Source: Paracoccaceae bacterium
GTDB taxonomy: Bacteria; Pseudomonadota; Alphaproteobacteria; Rhodobacterales; Rhodobacteraceae
Direction of reading: 5' to 3'
DNA length: 44,929 bases
NCBI GenBank assembly: GCA_023259435.1
Contig: JALRHZ010000007.1
Coordinates: forward strand, 1 to 44,929
Shown here in pieces: positions 25,602-33,899 of this stretch (position 1 is its first letter; each line of letters begins with the position of its first letter). A program made the translations under genes and the position numbers. The notes beneath the pieces are model-generated. The model saw only the letters and a list, made by a program, of their open reading frames with translations, did not search any database and had not been told where the DNA came from.

Positions 25602-26168
25602 ATGCGCTACCAAATTTCAGGAAAACATATTGATATTGGCGAAGCTCTTCAAACACATGTCAAAGACTCTCTCGGGTCGATCGCGGACAAGTACGCAGAA
25701 CGACCTACTGACGCAACCGTGGTGTTTTCGAAAGATGCCCATGAATTTGTGTGTGAGGCCACAATTCATCTTTCGACTGGGTTAACTGCGACGGCAAAGG
25801 CTCATGCTACTGAAATCTATGCAGCTTTTGATGACTGCGCAGAAAAAATGGAGAAACAACTAAGGCGCTATAAGCGGCGCTTAAAAAACCACCATAAAGA
25901 TCGCGTAGAGCCGGTTGAACTTTTGTCCGCGTCCTCGTATATCCTTGCCGCAAGTGGTGATAGTCCGGAATCAGAGCCAGAAGATCTGCAGCCGATGATT
26001 ATCGCAGAAATGGAGTCTCATATACCAACAGTTTCGGTAGGTGAGGCGGTAATGCAAATGGAGTTGGCTGGGTCACAGTTTTTGGTATTCCGCAATGAAT
26101 CCAAAAAAGAAGTGAACGTAGTGTACCGCAGAGATGATGGTAACATTGGTTGGATTGAACCAAACTAA
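25602..26168 (+). CDS. hpf: Ribosome hibernation promoting factor, long form
   Basis: Long-form HPF binds the 30S decoding region and dimerises 70S ribosomes into inactive 100S particles in slow growth. The 188-residue protein has the N-terminal YfiA domain (RYQISGKHIDIGEALQ, then the basic YKRRLKNHHKDR near residue 94) and the C-terminal dimerisation domain (GEAVMQMELAGSQFLVFRNE and VYRRDDGNIGWIEP). The start follows AAAGGAGCAATCC. Spacing to ptsN is 42 bases. Separate expression from lptB is suggested by the 212-base spacer with a promoter-like site. Confidence 0.95.
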   Translation: MRYQISGKHIDIGEALQTHVKDSLGSIADKYAERPTDATVVFSKDAHEFVCEATIHLSTGLTATAKAHATEIYAAFDDCAEKMEKQLRRYKRRLKNHHKDRVEPVELLSASSYILAASGDSPESEPEDLQPMIIAEMESHIPTVSVGEAVMQMELAGSQFLVFRNESKKEVNVVYRRDDGNIGWIEPN

Positions 26169-26210
26169 GTTACTTTCTTAGGAGACGCAGGACCCCTGCA
26201 TTGAACGAAT

Positions 26211-26675
26211 ATGACATTTGAAGAAATCCTGAAACCTGAGGGTATCCGTATTATTTCGGGCTGCTCAAGCAAGAAACGTTTGTTACAAAATGTGGCCGAG
26301 TTTGCGTCTTCCCTTCTTCACATCGAAAGCCCAGTTATTTTTTCCGCGCTTCTAGAGCGTGAAAATCTGGGGCCAACGGGTGTAGGGCATGGGGTGGCAT
26401 TACCTCATGCAAGGTTGTCAGGAATTCAAACCGTTCAAGGTGCGTTCTTGTTGTTGGATAAGCCTGTGCCATATGACGCGGTTGATAAAATGCCGGTTGA
26501 TTTGGTGTTTGCGTTGTTCGCGCCAGAGGATGCGGGTGTTCAGCACCTAAAGGCGTTGGCTTTGGTGTCGCGGACGCTTCGTCAGGCTGATGTTTGCGCC
26601 AAACTGCGGGCAAACCCAGAGCCGTCGACGTTGTATGCTTTGCTCTCAAATACAATGTCATCTGAGGCTGCATAA
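26211..26675 (+). CDS. ptsN: PTS IIA-like nitrogen regulatory protein
   Basis: PtsN (EIIA-Ntr) is a phosphorylatable regulator that links nitrogen and potassium status to other functions; it does not transport sugar. The 154-residue protein has the phospho-His66 in GVGHGVALPHARL and the later region VFALFAPEDAGVQHLKALA. The ribosome site is unusual: the nearest GGAG (26181-26184) is far from the ATG, but GCAGG (26187-26191) can pair with CCTGC (26195-26199), which would bring it nearer. It is last in the hpf unit and is closed by a strong terminator. Confidence 0.94.
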   Translation: MTFEEILKPEGIRIISGCSSKKRLLQNVAEFASSLLHIESPVIFSALLERENLGPTGVGHGVALPHARLSGIQTVQGAFLLLDKPVPYDAVDKMPVDLVFALFAPEDAGVQHLKALALVSRTLRQADVCAKLRANPEPSTLYALLSNTMSSEAA

Positions 26676-26681
26676 TTTTAG

Positions 26682-26712
26682 GATGGGACCGTTACGTGCG
26701 GTCCCATCTTTT
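26682..26712 (+). terminator. Terminator of hpf-ptsN overlapping the sulfotransferase 3' end
   Basis: GATGGGACCG (26682-26691) pairs perfectly with CGGTCCCATC (26699-26708) around a seven-base loop, followed by TTTT. The right arm is also the last codons of the minus-strand sulfotransferase gene, so the site is used by both strands. Confidence 0.85.
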
Positions 26713-28095
26713 GAACCCGAACATCAGGTAATCCTTCTGATATATATCTTGGATTAATGTTTCCATTTGGTCGGTGTAAATGTCAGCAAGTGGAAAAGGG
26801 CCAGACCTTTTGCGTGACACTTGTGTCGTATCCAGTCCAAAGATGTCCCGGAGTGATTCTAAATTATGGTCACGAATTATATGGTCGGGCGGGCAAAAGT
26901 TGCCAAAACCTTGGATAATTTCGTACTGAGAAGCCCAATGCGCATCCACGCGCATCGGAGTTTGACCAGATAAATTTGCCTTGAGGAACCGCAAGAACCC
27001 TATAAAGGAAGCGGCAAAATCTTCGATGCTTAGCGATTTATCTCCTGAGGGCAAAATTACCCCATAGTCATCTTTCAACTGAGATCTAATCTGGGAAAAT
27101 GTATCATCGCGTTTATCGTAAATTTTATTGCAGAACGCATCAAAGGCCCGATCCAAAGGATGGGATACCACGGTAAAGCTTTTGTGTTTCTTGTTTTTAC
27201 GCTTCCATTGCCGGAGCGTTTTTTGGCTAAAATTTTGAATTAGATCGTCTGGTGCCTGTGACAGTGTTGTTATCCAGTCGCGGATAGTTTTGTCCAATGC
27301 GGATGCAATCGGCATATAAAGCAGCTGTGCCGAGTTTAAAGCCACAAAAGTGGGTACACTTGGACCACGCCGAGGTTCGAAATTTGGGGTCCTCGTTAAA
27401 TTAAATCTATCAACACCATCAAGGGCCGCCTCCATATCGTCAAAGTTTGATACTTTGGCGCTGAGAGGTTCCGGATTTTGTACCTTTAACGATTTTTCTA
27501 AGCTTTCCAATTCGTGTGTGCTGCCCAAATACTGCGCCAAACCATTGATAACGCTTATGTCTTGCAGGTCCTCATAGGCAATATAGAACGCTGTTTGGCC
27601 GCTGCGTTGCAGCGTATTCAGTATACGAATTTGTTGGTCTTGCAGTTTTTGAACATAGGAATTGAATTCCAAGGCATCAAAATGCGCGCGCGCGTCTTTA
27701 CGTTTGGCGCCATTGGTCAATTTCCACTGACCTGTTTCCATTGCAATTTTCCATGACACGTAACTTTCGGCCGGATTGCGGGTCAGAACAATTTTCGCGC
27801 ATTTCTTGTCGTGCATGATCTTGTCAAATACGCGTTGATCATGATCGTGAAAATATCGAAATCCGCCGAGACCGTCTGTGCACGATCGCACAGCTTTGAT
27901 CAAAGCGTCTGGATCTTGATCTCTTGTTTGCTTTGAAACGCCCAAAATATTGTCTGACTTGGGATATCCAATGAACGCGGGATTAAAGGCTTCGCCAAAG
28001 CAGCGCAGATCGGGAAAAGCATTAATGTTTGTTTCCAAAAAATTGGAACCGGTGCGCATTTCGGCCAGAACGACGAAATAATCAAAACGTGGCAT
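26692..28095 (-). CDS. Sulfotransferase with a second degenerate sulfotransferase-like domain
   Basis: This 467-residue protein should move sulfate from PAPS to a glycan or lipid. The N-terminal domain (about 1-215) has the PAPS 5'-phosphosulfate loop EMRTGSNFL (residues 12-20) and the 3'-phosphate motif LTRNPAESYVSW (R106 to S114), as in NodH/Stf0-like enzymes. The C-terminal half (about 245-465) resembles the carbohydrate sulfotransferase 2 family (AQLLYMPIAS..., then FTVVSHPLDRAFDAF at 307-321), but the PK..T PAPS loop and the Arg of the RxP motif are missing. I infer one working and one inactive or acceptor-binding domain. The start overlaps the GT14 stop by one base (TAATG). Confidence 0.8.
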   Translation of the reverse strand: MPRFDYFVVLAEMRTGSNFLETNINAFPDLRCFGEAFNPAFIGYPKSDNILGVSKQTRDQDPDALIKAVRSCTDGLGGFRYFHDHDQRVFDKIMHDKKCAKIVLTRNPAESYVSWKIAMETGQWKLTNGAKRKDARAHFDALEFNSYVQKLQDQQIRILNTLQRSGQTAFYIAYEDLQDISVINGLAQYLGSTHELESLEKSLKVQNPEPLSAKVSNFDDMEAALDGVDRFNLTRTPNFEPRRGPSVPTFVALNSAQLLYMPIASALDKTIRDWITTLSQAPDDLIQNFSQKTLRQWKRKNKKHKSFTVVSHPLDRAFDAFCNKIYDKRDDTFSQIRSQLKDDYGVILPSGDKSLSIEDFAASFIGFLRFLKANLSGQTPMRVDAHWASQYEIIQGFGNFCPPDHIIRDHNLESLRDIFGLDTTQVSRKRSGPFPLADIYTDQMETLIQDIYQKDYLMFGFKRWDRT

Positions 28096-29813
28096 TAAGT
28101 TCTCCGCCGATAAGGCCTAGGTTTGGGCGCGGTTGTAGTGGTGTTATCGTTAGATGCAAAATCTCCCATCAGATAGGGATGCATGCCTGCGTTTTTCAAT
28201 TCCTGAAGGAACTGTGGAAATCCATCTAATTTGTGCAATTTTGGCATGCTCGTCAGAGCCAATGCTTCGCGCGGCATGTATTGGCTTAGCATGGTTTGCA
28301 GAGGTTCAGCTGGACCATCTATGACTTCGGCTAAAGACCAAATTGACACACGCGCCTGTGTTGCATGGCTGCGCAGCATTTCAATATGCGCCAATTCCCG
28401 TTGCTGTAGCTTTGCCGCCTGTTTGCGCAGCTCTGGTATCTCTTTGCCTGATAAATACAATGGAATAGCCCAAGCGCCCGTGATGATCCAAAAACTGGCA
28501 TTGCGGTCACCTGTCATAAAATCGCCAACACTTGGTGTATCTGCGGGACCATATTGGAACATTTGCTGTGTACCGCGTGTGTTCCAAATCAAATTGGTCA
28601 AAAACTGGGTTGGGTTTCTATCGCGTAACTTGGCGCTATCGCTTAGGCCGCCTGTGTATATTTTAGTTCGCCCGGAAAACTCGACTTGGTCTGGTGCAAA
28701 TAGGTGCCCATGCACGGTTGCTCGTGTCAATTTTGCTAGCCATATTTCAAAGTCCTCGAACAACTCTGAAAAGCCCTCGAAAACGGCATATTTTTGGGCG
28801 GTCAAACCAAAGTCGCGACCTTTAGACGGAAATCGGCTTTGCATATAGAGGCCGGGACGCCCATACAGCCGTCGTTGAAGGGCCCGTGAGAAAACCCGAT
28901 CAATGCGATCCGGATTTGGGGTTGCTCGGGGCGCGTCGCGCACCTCTTGACTTAGGAAAAAATCGTACAACTTGTCCGCGCCTGGCCAGATTTTCCGAGC
29001 GACAAAGCAATCAGATCTGCGCAAAAGTTTCAAGTGGTCGTCGTAAAACAGATGGGGTTTCCCCTGGAAATCAAATTTTGAAAGCGTAAGCGATCTGCTT
29101 TCTAAGTGTCGTGTGTGTTTCCGCGCCAAAGACTGAAAATAGCTTTCATCGGGGATCCAAGTGCATTTGAAATATGCGTCGTATTTGGGGCGCAATGGGT
29201 CATTTAAAATGCGCGAAAGCGTTTCCTTTGTCAGGCACCACCATTGTGATCCCATATGCGGCAAAACACCCTCGGGGAGGCGGCGTTTCACCTTGAGACG
29301 CCGTTGGAGTTTGACGCTCAGATCAAAAAGCTTTCTGTTATGCTTCCACGAAAACGGAAAAAAGAAATCAAATCGTTCTTGGTCCAAACCGCCAACGGTC
29401 CAAGTCACATCTTCGACACGCGCACTTTCTATAAAATCCGTGTCGGGCTGGTCTGATAGAAATTGAATCAATTCCTGAGCGGGACGTAAAGGGATACAAG
29501 ATCCAGACGCGAGATAGACATGTCTCACATCGGGATGACGATCCAAGATCTGGGCTGCTGCTGTTTGCGTCGCAGATACAAGTCCCCACCCGCCCCAATT
29601 GCACGCATGGCGTTTACAAAACGAAATCAGAGCTTCATCTTTAAGCTCAGATTGAAACGACAGAAATTTTTGCTCTGATACCGTTTCATCAACATGAATA
29701 ACAACAGGACAGCCTGCATTTGCCCATGTTCTTGCGACCTGAGATGCCCGATGCAACGCTGTGTGGACCAACATAATGATCCCCAGTGGCCGAATTTCAG
29801 GTTGGTCGTTCAT
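28095..29813 (-). CDS. GT14-type branching glycosyltransferase (beta-1,6-N-acetylglucosaminyltransferase-like)
   Basis: The first 270 or so of the 572 residues match the Core-2/I-branching (GT14) fold: GIIMLVHTALHRASQVARTW at the N-terminus in typical position, VIHVDET near residue 40, NWGGWGLVSATQ near residue 72, ASGSCIPLRP near residue 103 and MGSQWWCLTKETL near residue 190. Such enzymes add GlcNAc or xylose to a sugar or protein acceptor. The C-terminal 280 residues form a separate domain found, as I recall, with these enzymes in Rhodobacterales; its role is unknown. There is no signal peptide or membrane segment. It overlaps its upstream GT2 gene by four bases. Confidence 0.82.
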   Translation of the reverse strand: MNDQPEIRPLGIIMLVHTALHRASQVARTWANAGCPVVIHVDETVSEQKFLSFQSELKDEALISFCKRHACNWGGWGLVSATQTAAAQILDRHPDVRHVYLASGSCIPLRPAQELIQFLSDQPDTDFIESARVEDVTWTVGGLDQERFDFFFPFSWKHNRKLFDLSVKLQRRLKVKRRLPEGVLPHMGSQWWCLTKETLSRILNDPLRPKYDAYFKCTWIPDESYFQSLARKHTRHLESRSLTLSKFDFQGKPHLFYDDHLKLLRRSDCFVARKIWPGADKLYDFFLSQEVRDAPRATPNPDRIDRVFSRALQRRLYGRPGLYMQSRFPSKGRDFGLTAQKYAVFEGFSELFEDFEIWLAKLTRATVHGHLFAPDQVEFSGRTKIYTGGLSDSAKLRDRNPTQFLTNLIWNTRGTQQMFQYGPADTPSVGDFMTGDRNASFWIITGAWAIPLYLSGKEIPELRKQAAKLQQRELAHIEMLRSHATQARVSIWSLAEVIDGPAEPLQTMLSQYMPREALALTSMPKLHKLDGFPQFLQELKNAGMHPYLMGDFASNDNTTTTAPKPRPYRRRT

Positions 29814-30820
29814 CCCCAGTTCCCTTTTGACATAAGGCCCAAGATTTCAAGTTGTCGCCAATTTATATATCTTTCAGACCAATTATGCCAAAAATCAGGC
29901 GTTTCTTTCAATCCTTCGGCGTAGGCCTGATACTCTTTGCTTTGAGCATAATGTTCGTTTCTTTTAAGCTCTTCTGTTGCCTTTTGCCCGAACGTATCAA
30001 TGAACTTTGTATGTAAAAGTACACCGCTGGCCCGTTCCCCTCCACTCTCGTCATACACGAGGTTTAACCCGCGTGGCAAAATCATGTGTGTTGAGCTTTC
30101 GTAGGCATATCGCTTTTTCCATTTAACCAACGGAATTTTATTCAGCGCTGGGGACTGTTTTGGGGTGTCAGAAAAGAACTGGCGCGCTCTTGCCCCGCCT
30201 TGAATCCAAAGGTTCCCCAAAGCGTGGTTTTTTTCACATGTGTAATTGCCATAGTCAAACCAGCAGGCAATTTCTGTTGGATCTTGGCCCGGAGAATAAG
30301 GCGTTTCGTGGAATTTTCCTTTCGGATACAGATCAAGTAAAATGGTCCCAAATGAACGCGTTTCTTGGGAATCCAGCCAATCGGTCAAAGCAGACAGAGG
30401 TCGGCTGTCGCAGAACGGATAGACAAAGAACTCATCCGGATCAACAACAAGGCACCAGTGATCAGTTCCATATTTTCGCAAAAGGTAGTTTATCCAATCA
30501 ACTCCAAATCTACTTGATTTATAGCTGTGCTTTGTGTGCCAAAGAGAAATATCCGGTGCATTTTCAAAGAGTAATTCGGGGTGGTCCGTGCTGCCGTTGT
30601 CGATAAATAAGAAATGCGAGACCCCGAGGCCACGGTAATATTCCAAGAAATACGGCAGTCGCATGGCTTCGTTTCGAAACGTACAAACAAGAATGATATC
30701 GTCTTGCTTGATATTTTTGGTGTTATCCTTGACGCAATTCAGTTCACGGCCCTTTCGGAGCGCGCGTATATTCCAACGCCGTCGGCGCAAGCGTAATTTA
30801 TAAGAGCGCCACAAGCTCAT
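29810..30820 (-). CDS. GT2-like glycosyltransferase, first of a tandem pair
   Basis: The 336-residue protein has a GT-A fold: ILVCTFRNEAMRLPYFLEYY near residue 43 in two parts, FIDNGSTD for nucleotide-sugar binding, and DPDEFF as the metal-binding DxD. This is the Glyco_tranf_2_4-like type found in surface-polysaccharide loci. Its N-terminus is strongly basic (KLRLRRRRWNIRALRKGR, residues 8-25), perhaps for contact with the membrane. It resembles the neighbour at 30817 along its whole length, down to the C-terminal GLMSKGNWG, so the pair came from duplication. It overlaps both neighbours by four bases. Donor and acceptor sugars are unknown. Confidence 0.83.
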   Translation of the reverse strand: MSLWRSYKLRLRRRRWNIRALRKGRELNCVKDNTKNIKQDDIILVCTFRNEAMRLPYFLEYYRGLGVSHFLFIDNGSTDHPELLFENAPDISLWHTKHSYKSSRFGVDWINYLLRKYGTDHWCLVVDPDEFFVYPFCDSRPLSALTDWLDSQETRSFGTILLDLYPKGKFHETPYSPGQDPTEIACWFDYGNYTCEKNHALGNLWIQGGARARQFFSDTPKQSPALNKIPLVKWKKRYAYESSTHMILPRGLNLVYDESGGERASGVLLHTKFIDTFGQKATEELKRNEHYAQSKEYQAYAEGLKETPDFWHNWSERYINWRQLEILGLMSKGNWG

Positions 30821-31839
30821 ACCCAGCCCCCTCTTGACATGAGCCCTAATGCTTTAAGTTGCCGCCATCCTCCAAGGCGTCGGGAGGCGTGTGTCCATAA
30901 AACGGGATTACGGGTCAAACCCAGGTAATAGTCGTTATATAGGTCACTGTTTTCAAAATGTTCTTTACGAGTTTGCTCTACTTCTGACTTGAAAACAATG
31001 GTTGGAAGGAACTTGGTGTGAAGTAATACACCACATGTTTTTTCGCCGCCCTCTGTTTCGTATACTTTGTTCAATCGTGGCGGCAGGGCAGCATGCGTTG
31101 AATTCAAGTAGGCATATCGCCAATGCCATTTGATCAATGGAATTTTGTTAAGCGTTGGCGCACGCCTTGGGTCTTGGTCAAAGAATTGGCGCGCTCTAAC
31201 ACCGCCTTGTATCCAAAGGTTTTTATGTTTCGGCTGGTAGGTGATCGTGTAATTTCCGGAATCGAAATGCGTAAGCTGTTCCGTCGGGTCGCTCTCTGGG
31301 TTTAAGGTGCCATTCCCAACAGGGCCTTGAGGACAGAGGTCCAGCATCATAGCAGCCATGCTGTTTTGTTCGGACGTCTCTAACCATTCGGTCAAGGCGC
31401 TAAGCGGACGGGTTTTCCAATTCGGATAAATAAACAACTCGTCCGCATCCACCGTAAGGCACCAATGCCCGTGGCCATACTGGCTCATCAACCAAGTTAG
31501 CCAATCCATACCAAATCGAGATAATCGGTAACTTTCTGTCGTGGACCAAAGGGACACATCGGGTTGATCTTTTAGATGTGCAACCGTTCCATCATCCGAG
31601 CCATTGTTGACGATTAAAAAATGGTCAACACCAAGCGCGCGATAGTGTTTTAGAAAATAGGGTATTCGCTCAATTTCGTTTCGCACGGTCGCAAATACAA
31701 GAATTGAATCGGGGCTGATCCGTTTGGTTTGATCTTGGATAGTTTGTATCTGAGTGCGCTTTCGAAAAGCGCGAAACAGCAAACGGCGCCGTTTCCAGCG
31801 TAGCTTATAGGCGGTATGCAACTCGGTTATGTTTTTCAT
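30817..31839 (-). CDS. GT2-like glycosyltransferase, second of a tandem pair
   Basis: About 340 residues from ATG 31839, which follows AAGGCGGGC; a longer reading from 31887 runs into galE and lacks the family start. Same plan as its neighbour: a basic N-terminus (YKLRWKRRRLLFRAFRKR), VRNEIERIPYFLKHYRALG, VNNGSDD and the DxD-like DADELF. Conserved blocks shared with the neighbour include RPLSALT, GNYT, NLWIQGG.RARQFF, LNKIPL.KW and GVLLHTKF. Differences in the acceptor half suggest the two add different sugars or act on different positions. The four-base overlap with the next gene couples their translation. Confidence 0.83.
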   Translation of the reverse strand: MKNITELHTAYKLRWKRRRLLFRAFRKRTQIQTIQDQTKRISPDSILVFATVRNEIERIPYFLKHYRALGVDHFLIVNNGSDDGTVAHLKDQPDVSLWSTTESYRLSRFGMDWLTWLMSQYGHGHWCLTVDADELFIYPNWKTRPLSALTEWLETSEQNSMAAMMLDLCPQGPVGNGTLNPESDPTEQLTHFDSGNYTITYQPKHKNLWIQGGVRARQFFDQDPRRAPTLNKIPLIKWHWRYAYLNSTHAALPPRLNKVYETEGGEKTCGVLLHTKFLPTIVFKSEVEQTRKEHFENSDLYNDYYLGLTRNPVLWTHASRRLGGWRQLKALGLMSRGGWV

Positions 31840-31846
31840 GCCCGCC

Positions 31847-32830
31847 TTATTCGTTATACGCTCCGTTTTGGTGCCAACGCCACGCATCTGTGATCATTTG
31901 TTTCAAGTTTGAGCGATCCGCAGACCAACCAAGTTCTGTAAGTGCGCGATTTGACCCTGAAACAAGCTTGGTGCAATCTCCGGGCCGTCTGTCGCCTTCG
32001 ACCATTGGAACGGGTCGATTTGTGACGTGTTTTGCATGATCCACAACCTCGCGGACAGAAAACCCATCGCCAGTCCCAAGATTGAAAACGCGGCTTGCCT
32101 TGCCGTCCAAAAGCCATTTTAGCCCTAGCACATGCGCATCTACGAGATCGCACACATGCACATAATCACGAATACACGTGCCATCCGGTGTGTCATAATC
32201 TGTGCCAAAGATCGTAAGTGCATCGCGTTTCCCGTCAACTGCATCCAAGATCAATGGGATCAGGTGGGTTTCAGGTTGGTGAAATTCACCCACCTCTGCG
32301 TCTGGATCTGCTCCTGCCACGTTAAAATATCTAAAAATAACATGATTTAAGCCAAAAGCGGCTTGGTAGTTGGATAAGATATTTTCAACGGCACGTTTGG
32401 ATGCGCCGTAGGCGTTGATTGGATGCTGTGCGCTGTTTTCATCTAAAACAACATTATCCTGATCGCCATATGTCGCACAGGTCGAGGAAAAGACAAAATT
32501 CATGCAGCCATGATCAACAGCTGACTGTATAAGGTTCAAAGACCCCATCACGTTATTTTCCCAATACAGGCCCGGCTTTTGCATGCTTTCGCCAACTTGG
32601 CTAAGGGCAGCAAAGTGCATTACGGCGATGGGGTTGTATTTTTGAAAGACGCGATCAATATCTGATTTGTTTAACAAGTCGCCATGCTCAAAAGGGCCAA
32701 ATTTGACGGCCTCTTTCCAACCTGTGTTCAGATTGTCGAATGTGACTGGAATATATCCTGATTGTTTTAACGCTTTACAGGCGTGCGAGCCGATATAACC
32801 CGCGCCACCTGTGACCAATACATGTTTCAA
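31847..32830 (-). CDS. galE: UDP-glucose 4-epimerase
   Basis: GalE interconverts UDP-glucose and UDP-galactose (some also the N-acetyl forms) with bound NAD. It is 327 residues from a TTG at 32830, giving the family start LKHVLVTGGAGYIGSH; GAGG lies five bases upstream, and a longer reading overlaps galU. Visible motifs are GGAGYIGSH, the catalytic Ser/Thr region FSSTCATYGD, YGASKRAVE (Tyr and Lys) and DGTCIRDYVHV. Direct linkage to galU suggests UDP-Glc made there is turned to UDP-Gal for the adjacent transferases. Confidence 0.95.
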   Translation of the reverse strand: MKHVLVTGGAGYIGSHACKALKQSGYIPVTFDNLNTGWKEAVKFGPFEHGDLLNKSDIDRVFQKYNPIAVMHFAALSQVGESMQKPGLYWENNVMGSLNLIQSAVDHGCMNFVFSSTCATYGDQDNVVLDENSAQHPINAYGASKRAVENILSNYQAAFGLNHVIFRYFNVAGADPDAEVGEFHQPETHLIPLILDAVDGKRDALTIFGTDYDTPDGTCIRDYVHVCDLVDAHVLGLKWLLDGKASRVFNLGTGDGFSVREVVDHAKHVTNRPVPMVEGDRRPGDCTKLVSGSNRALTELGWSADRSNLKQMITDAWRWHQNGAYNE

Positions 32831-32840
32831 GGCAACCTCG

Positions 32841-33734
32841 TTATTGTGCCGCTTTATCCATCGCGACCAATTCATGCATAAAGTCGCGAAGCTCATCACG
32901 CAACTCATCTCTTGCGAGTGCGAATGCGATTGTTGCCTGCAAATATCCGGCTTTTGAACCGCAATCATAGCGTTGCCCGTCAAAGCGAAGGCCGTTCACT
33001 GGTCGACCTGCAACGATTTCTTGAGCAATGGCGTCTGTAAGTTGAATCTCGCCACCCGCGCCTTTTTCGGTTTGAGACAAATTTTCTAGAACATCCGGTG
33101 TTAGGATGTATCGTCCTATAACAGCAAGGTTTGATGGCTCTGTACCCGCTTTGGGTTTTTCGACCATTCCGCGGACTGGATACAAATTTCCAAACTGCGC
33201 TTCGATGTTCAACACGCCATAAGACGACACTTTATCGCGTGGTACTTCCATTGCGGCAACCATGCAGCCGCCGGTCTCTTGGTAGGCCTCTACCATTTGC
33301 GCCAAGCACGGTTTTTCGGCGGCGATGACATCATCCGGCAAGATCACTGCAAAAGGCTCATCTCCGATTAGCTTACGGGCGCACCAAACGGCATGGCCTA
33401 GGCCCAAGGCCTTGTGCTGACGAATGTAGGCAATGGCGCCGCTGTCCATGTTTGTGGTGTCGAGGACGTCCAAAAGCTTTTGTTTTCCTTTGGCGGCAAG
33501 TTCGGCCTCAAGTACCGGGCTATGGTCAAAATAGTCCTCCAAAGCGCCTTTTCCGCGGGAGGTGACAAAAATGAACTCCTCAATACCTGCGGCACGTGCT
33601 TCATCGATTGCATATTGAATGAGAGGACGGTCAACCAAAGTTAGGATTTCTTTCGGTATCGACTTGGTTGCCGGCAAAAACCGAGTTCCTAGACCTGCGA
33701 CCGGAAAAATTGCTTTGGTAACTTTGCGTTTCAT
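32841..33734 (-). CDS. galU: UTP-glucose-1-phosphate uridylyltransferase
   Basis: GalU makes UDP-glucose from UTP and glucose 1-phosphate. The 297-residue protein has the nucleotide-binding signature FPVAGLGTRFLPATKSIPKE (residues 10-29), the metal site ILPDDVI near residue 130 and the sugar-binding MVEKPKAG. I chose ATG 33734 with AGGG upstream; GTG 33743 is too close to that site. It leads galE and the glycosyltransferases on the minus strand, with ten bases between galU and galE. The spacer upstream (33735-33899) holds a long imperfect hairpin. Confidence 0.95.
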   Translation of the reverse strand: MKRKVTKAIFPVAGLGTRFLPATKSIPKEILTLVDRPLIQYAIDEARAAGIEEFIFVTSRGKGALEDYFDHSPVLEAELAAKGKQKLLDVLDTTNMDSGAIAYIRQHKALGLGHAVWCARKLIGDEPFAVILPDDVIAAEKPCLAQMVEAYQETGGCMVAAMEVPRDKVSSYGVLNIEAQFGNLYPVRGMVEKPKAGTEPSNLAVIGRYILTPDVLENLSQTEKGAGGEIQLTDAIAQEIVAGRPVNGLRFDGQRYDCGSKAGYLQATIAFALARDELRDELRDFMHELVAMDKAAQ

Positions 33735-33823
33735 TTCACTCACCCTTTTAATACTTGTCCACTTATCGGTTTAAGTAACTCGTAACTTTGGTCGAATTGT
33801 GACTAGAATTAGAAACAATCGTG

Positions 33824-33869
33824 CCCCTCTTTGGCCTGTTTACGATGCAAGTTAGGGGCCAAGGAGGGG
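33824..33869. repeat. Long inverted repeat between cysQ and galU
   Basis: CCCCTCTTTGGCC (33824-33836) and GGCCAAGGAGGGG (33857-33869) form a 13-pair stem with one G-U around 21 bases. On the minus strand it lies after the cysQ stop and before galU, but there is no T run. It may be a terminator, an RNA-processing site or an operator. Confidence 0.5.
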
Positions 33870-33899
33870 GAATGAAGACGAAAGCGCGTCAAAAATGCA

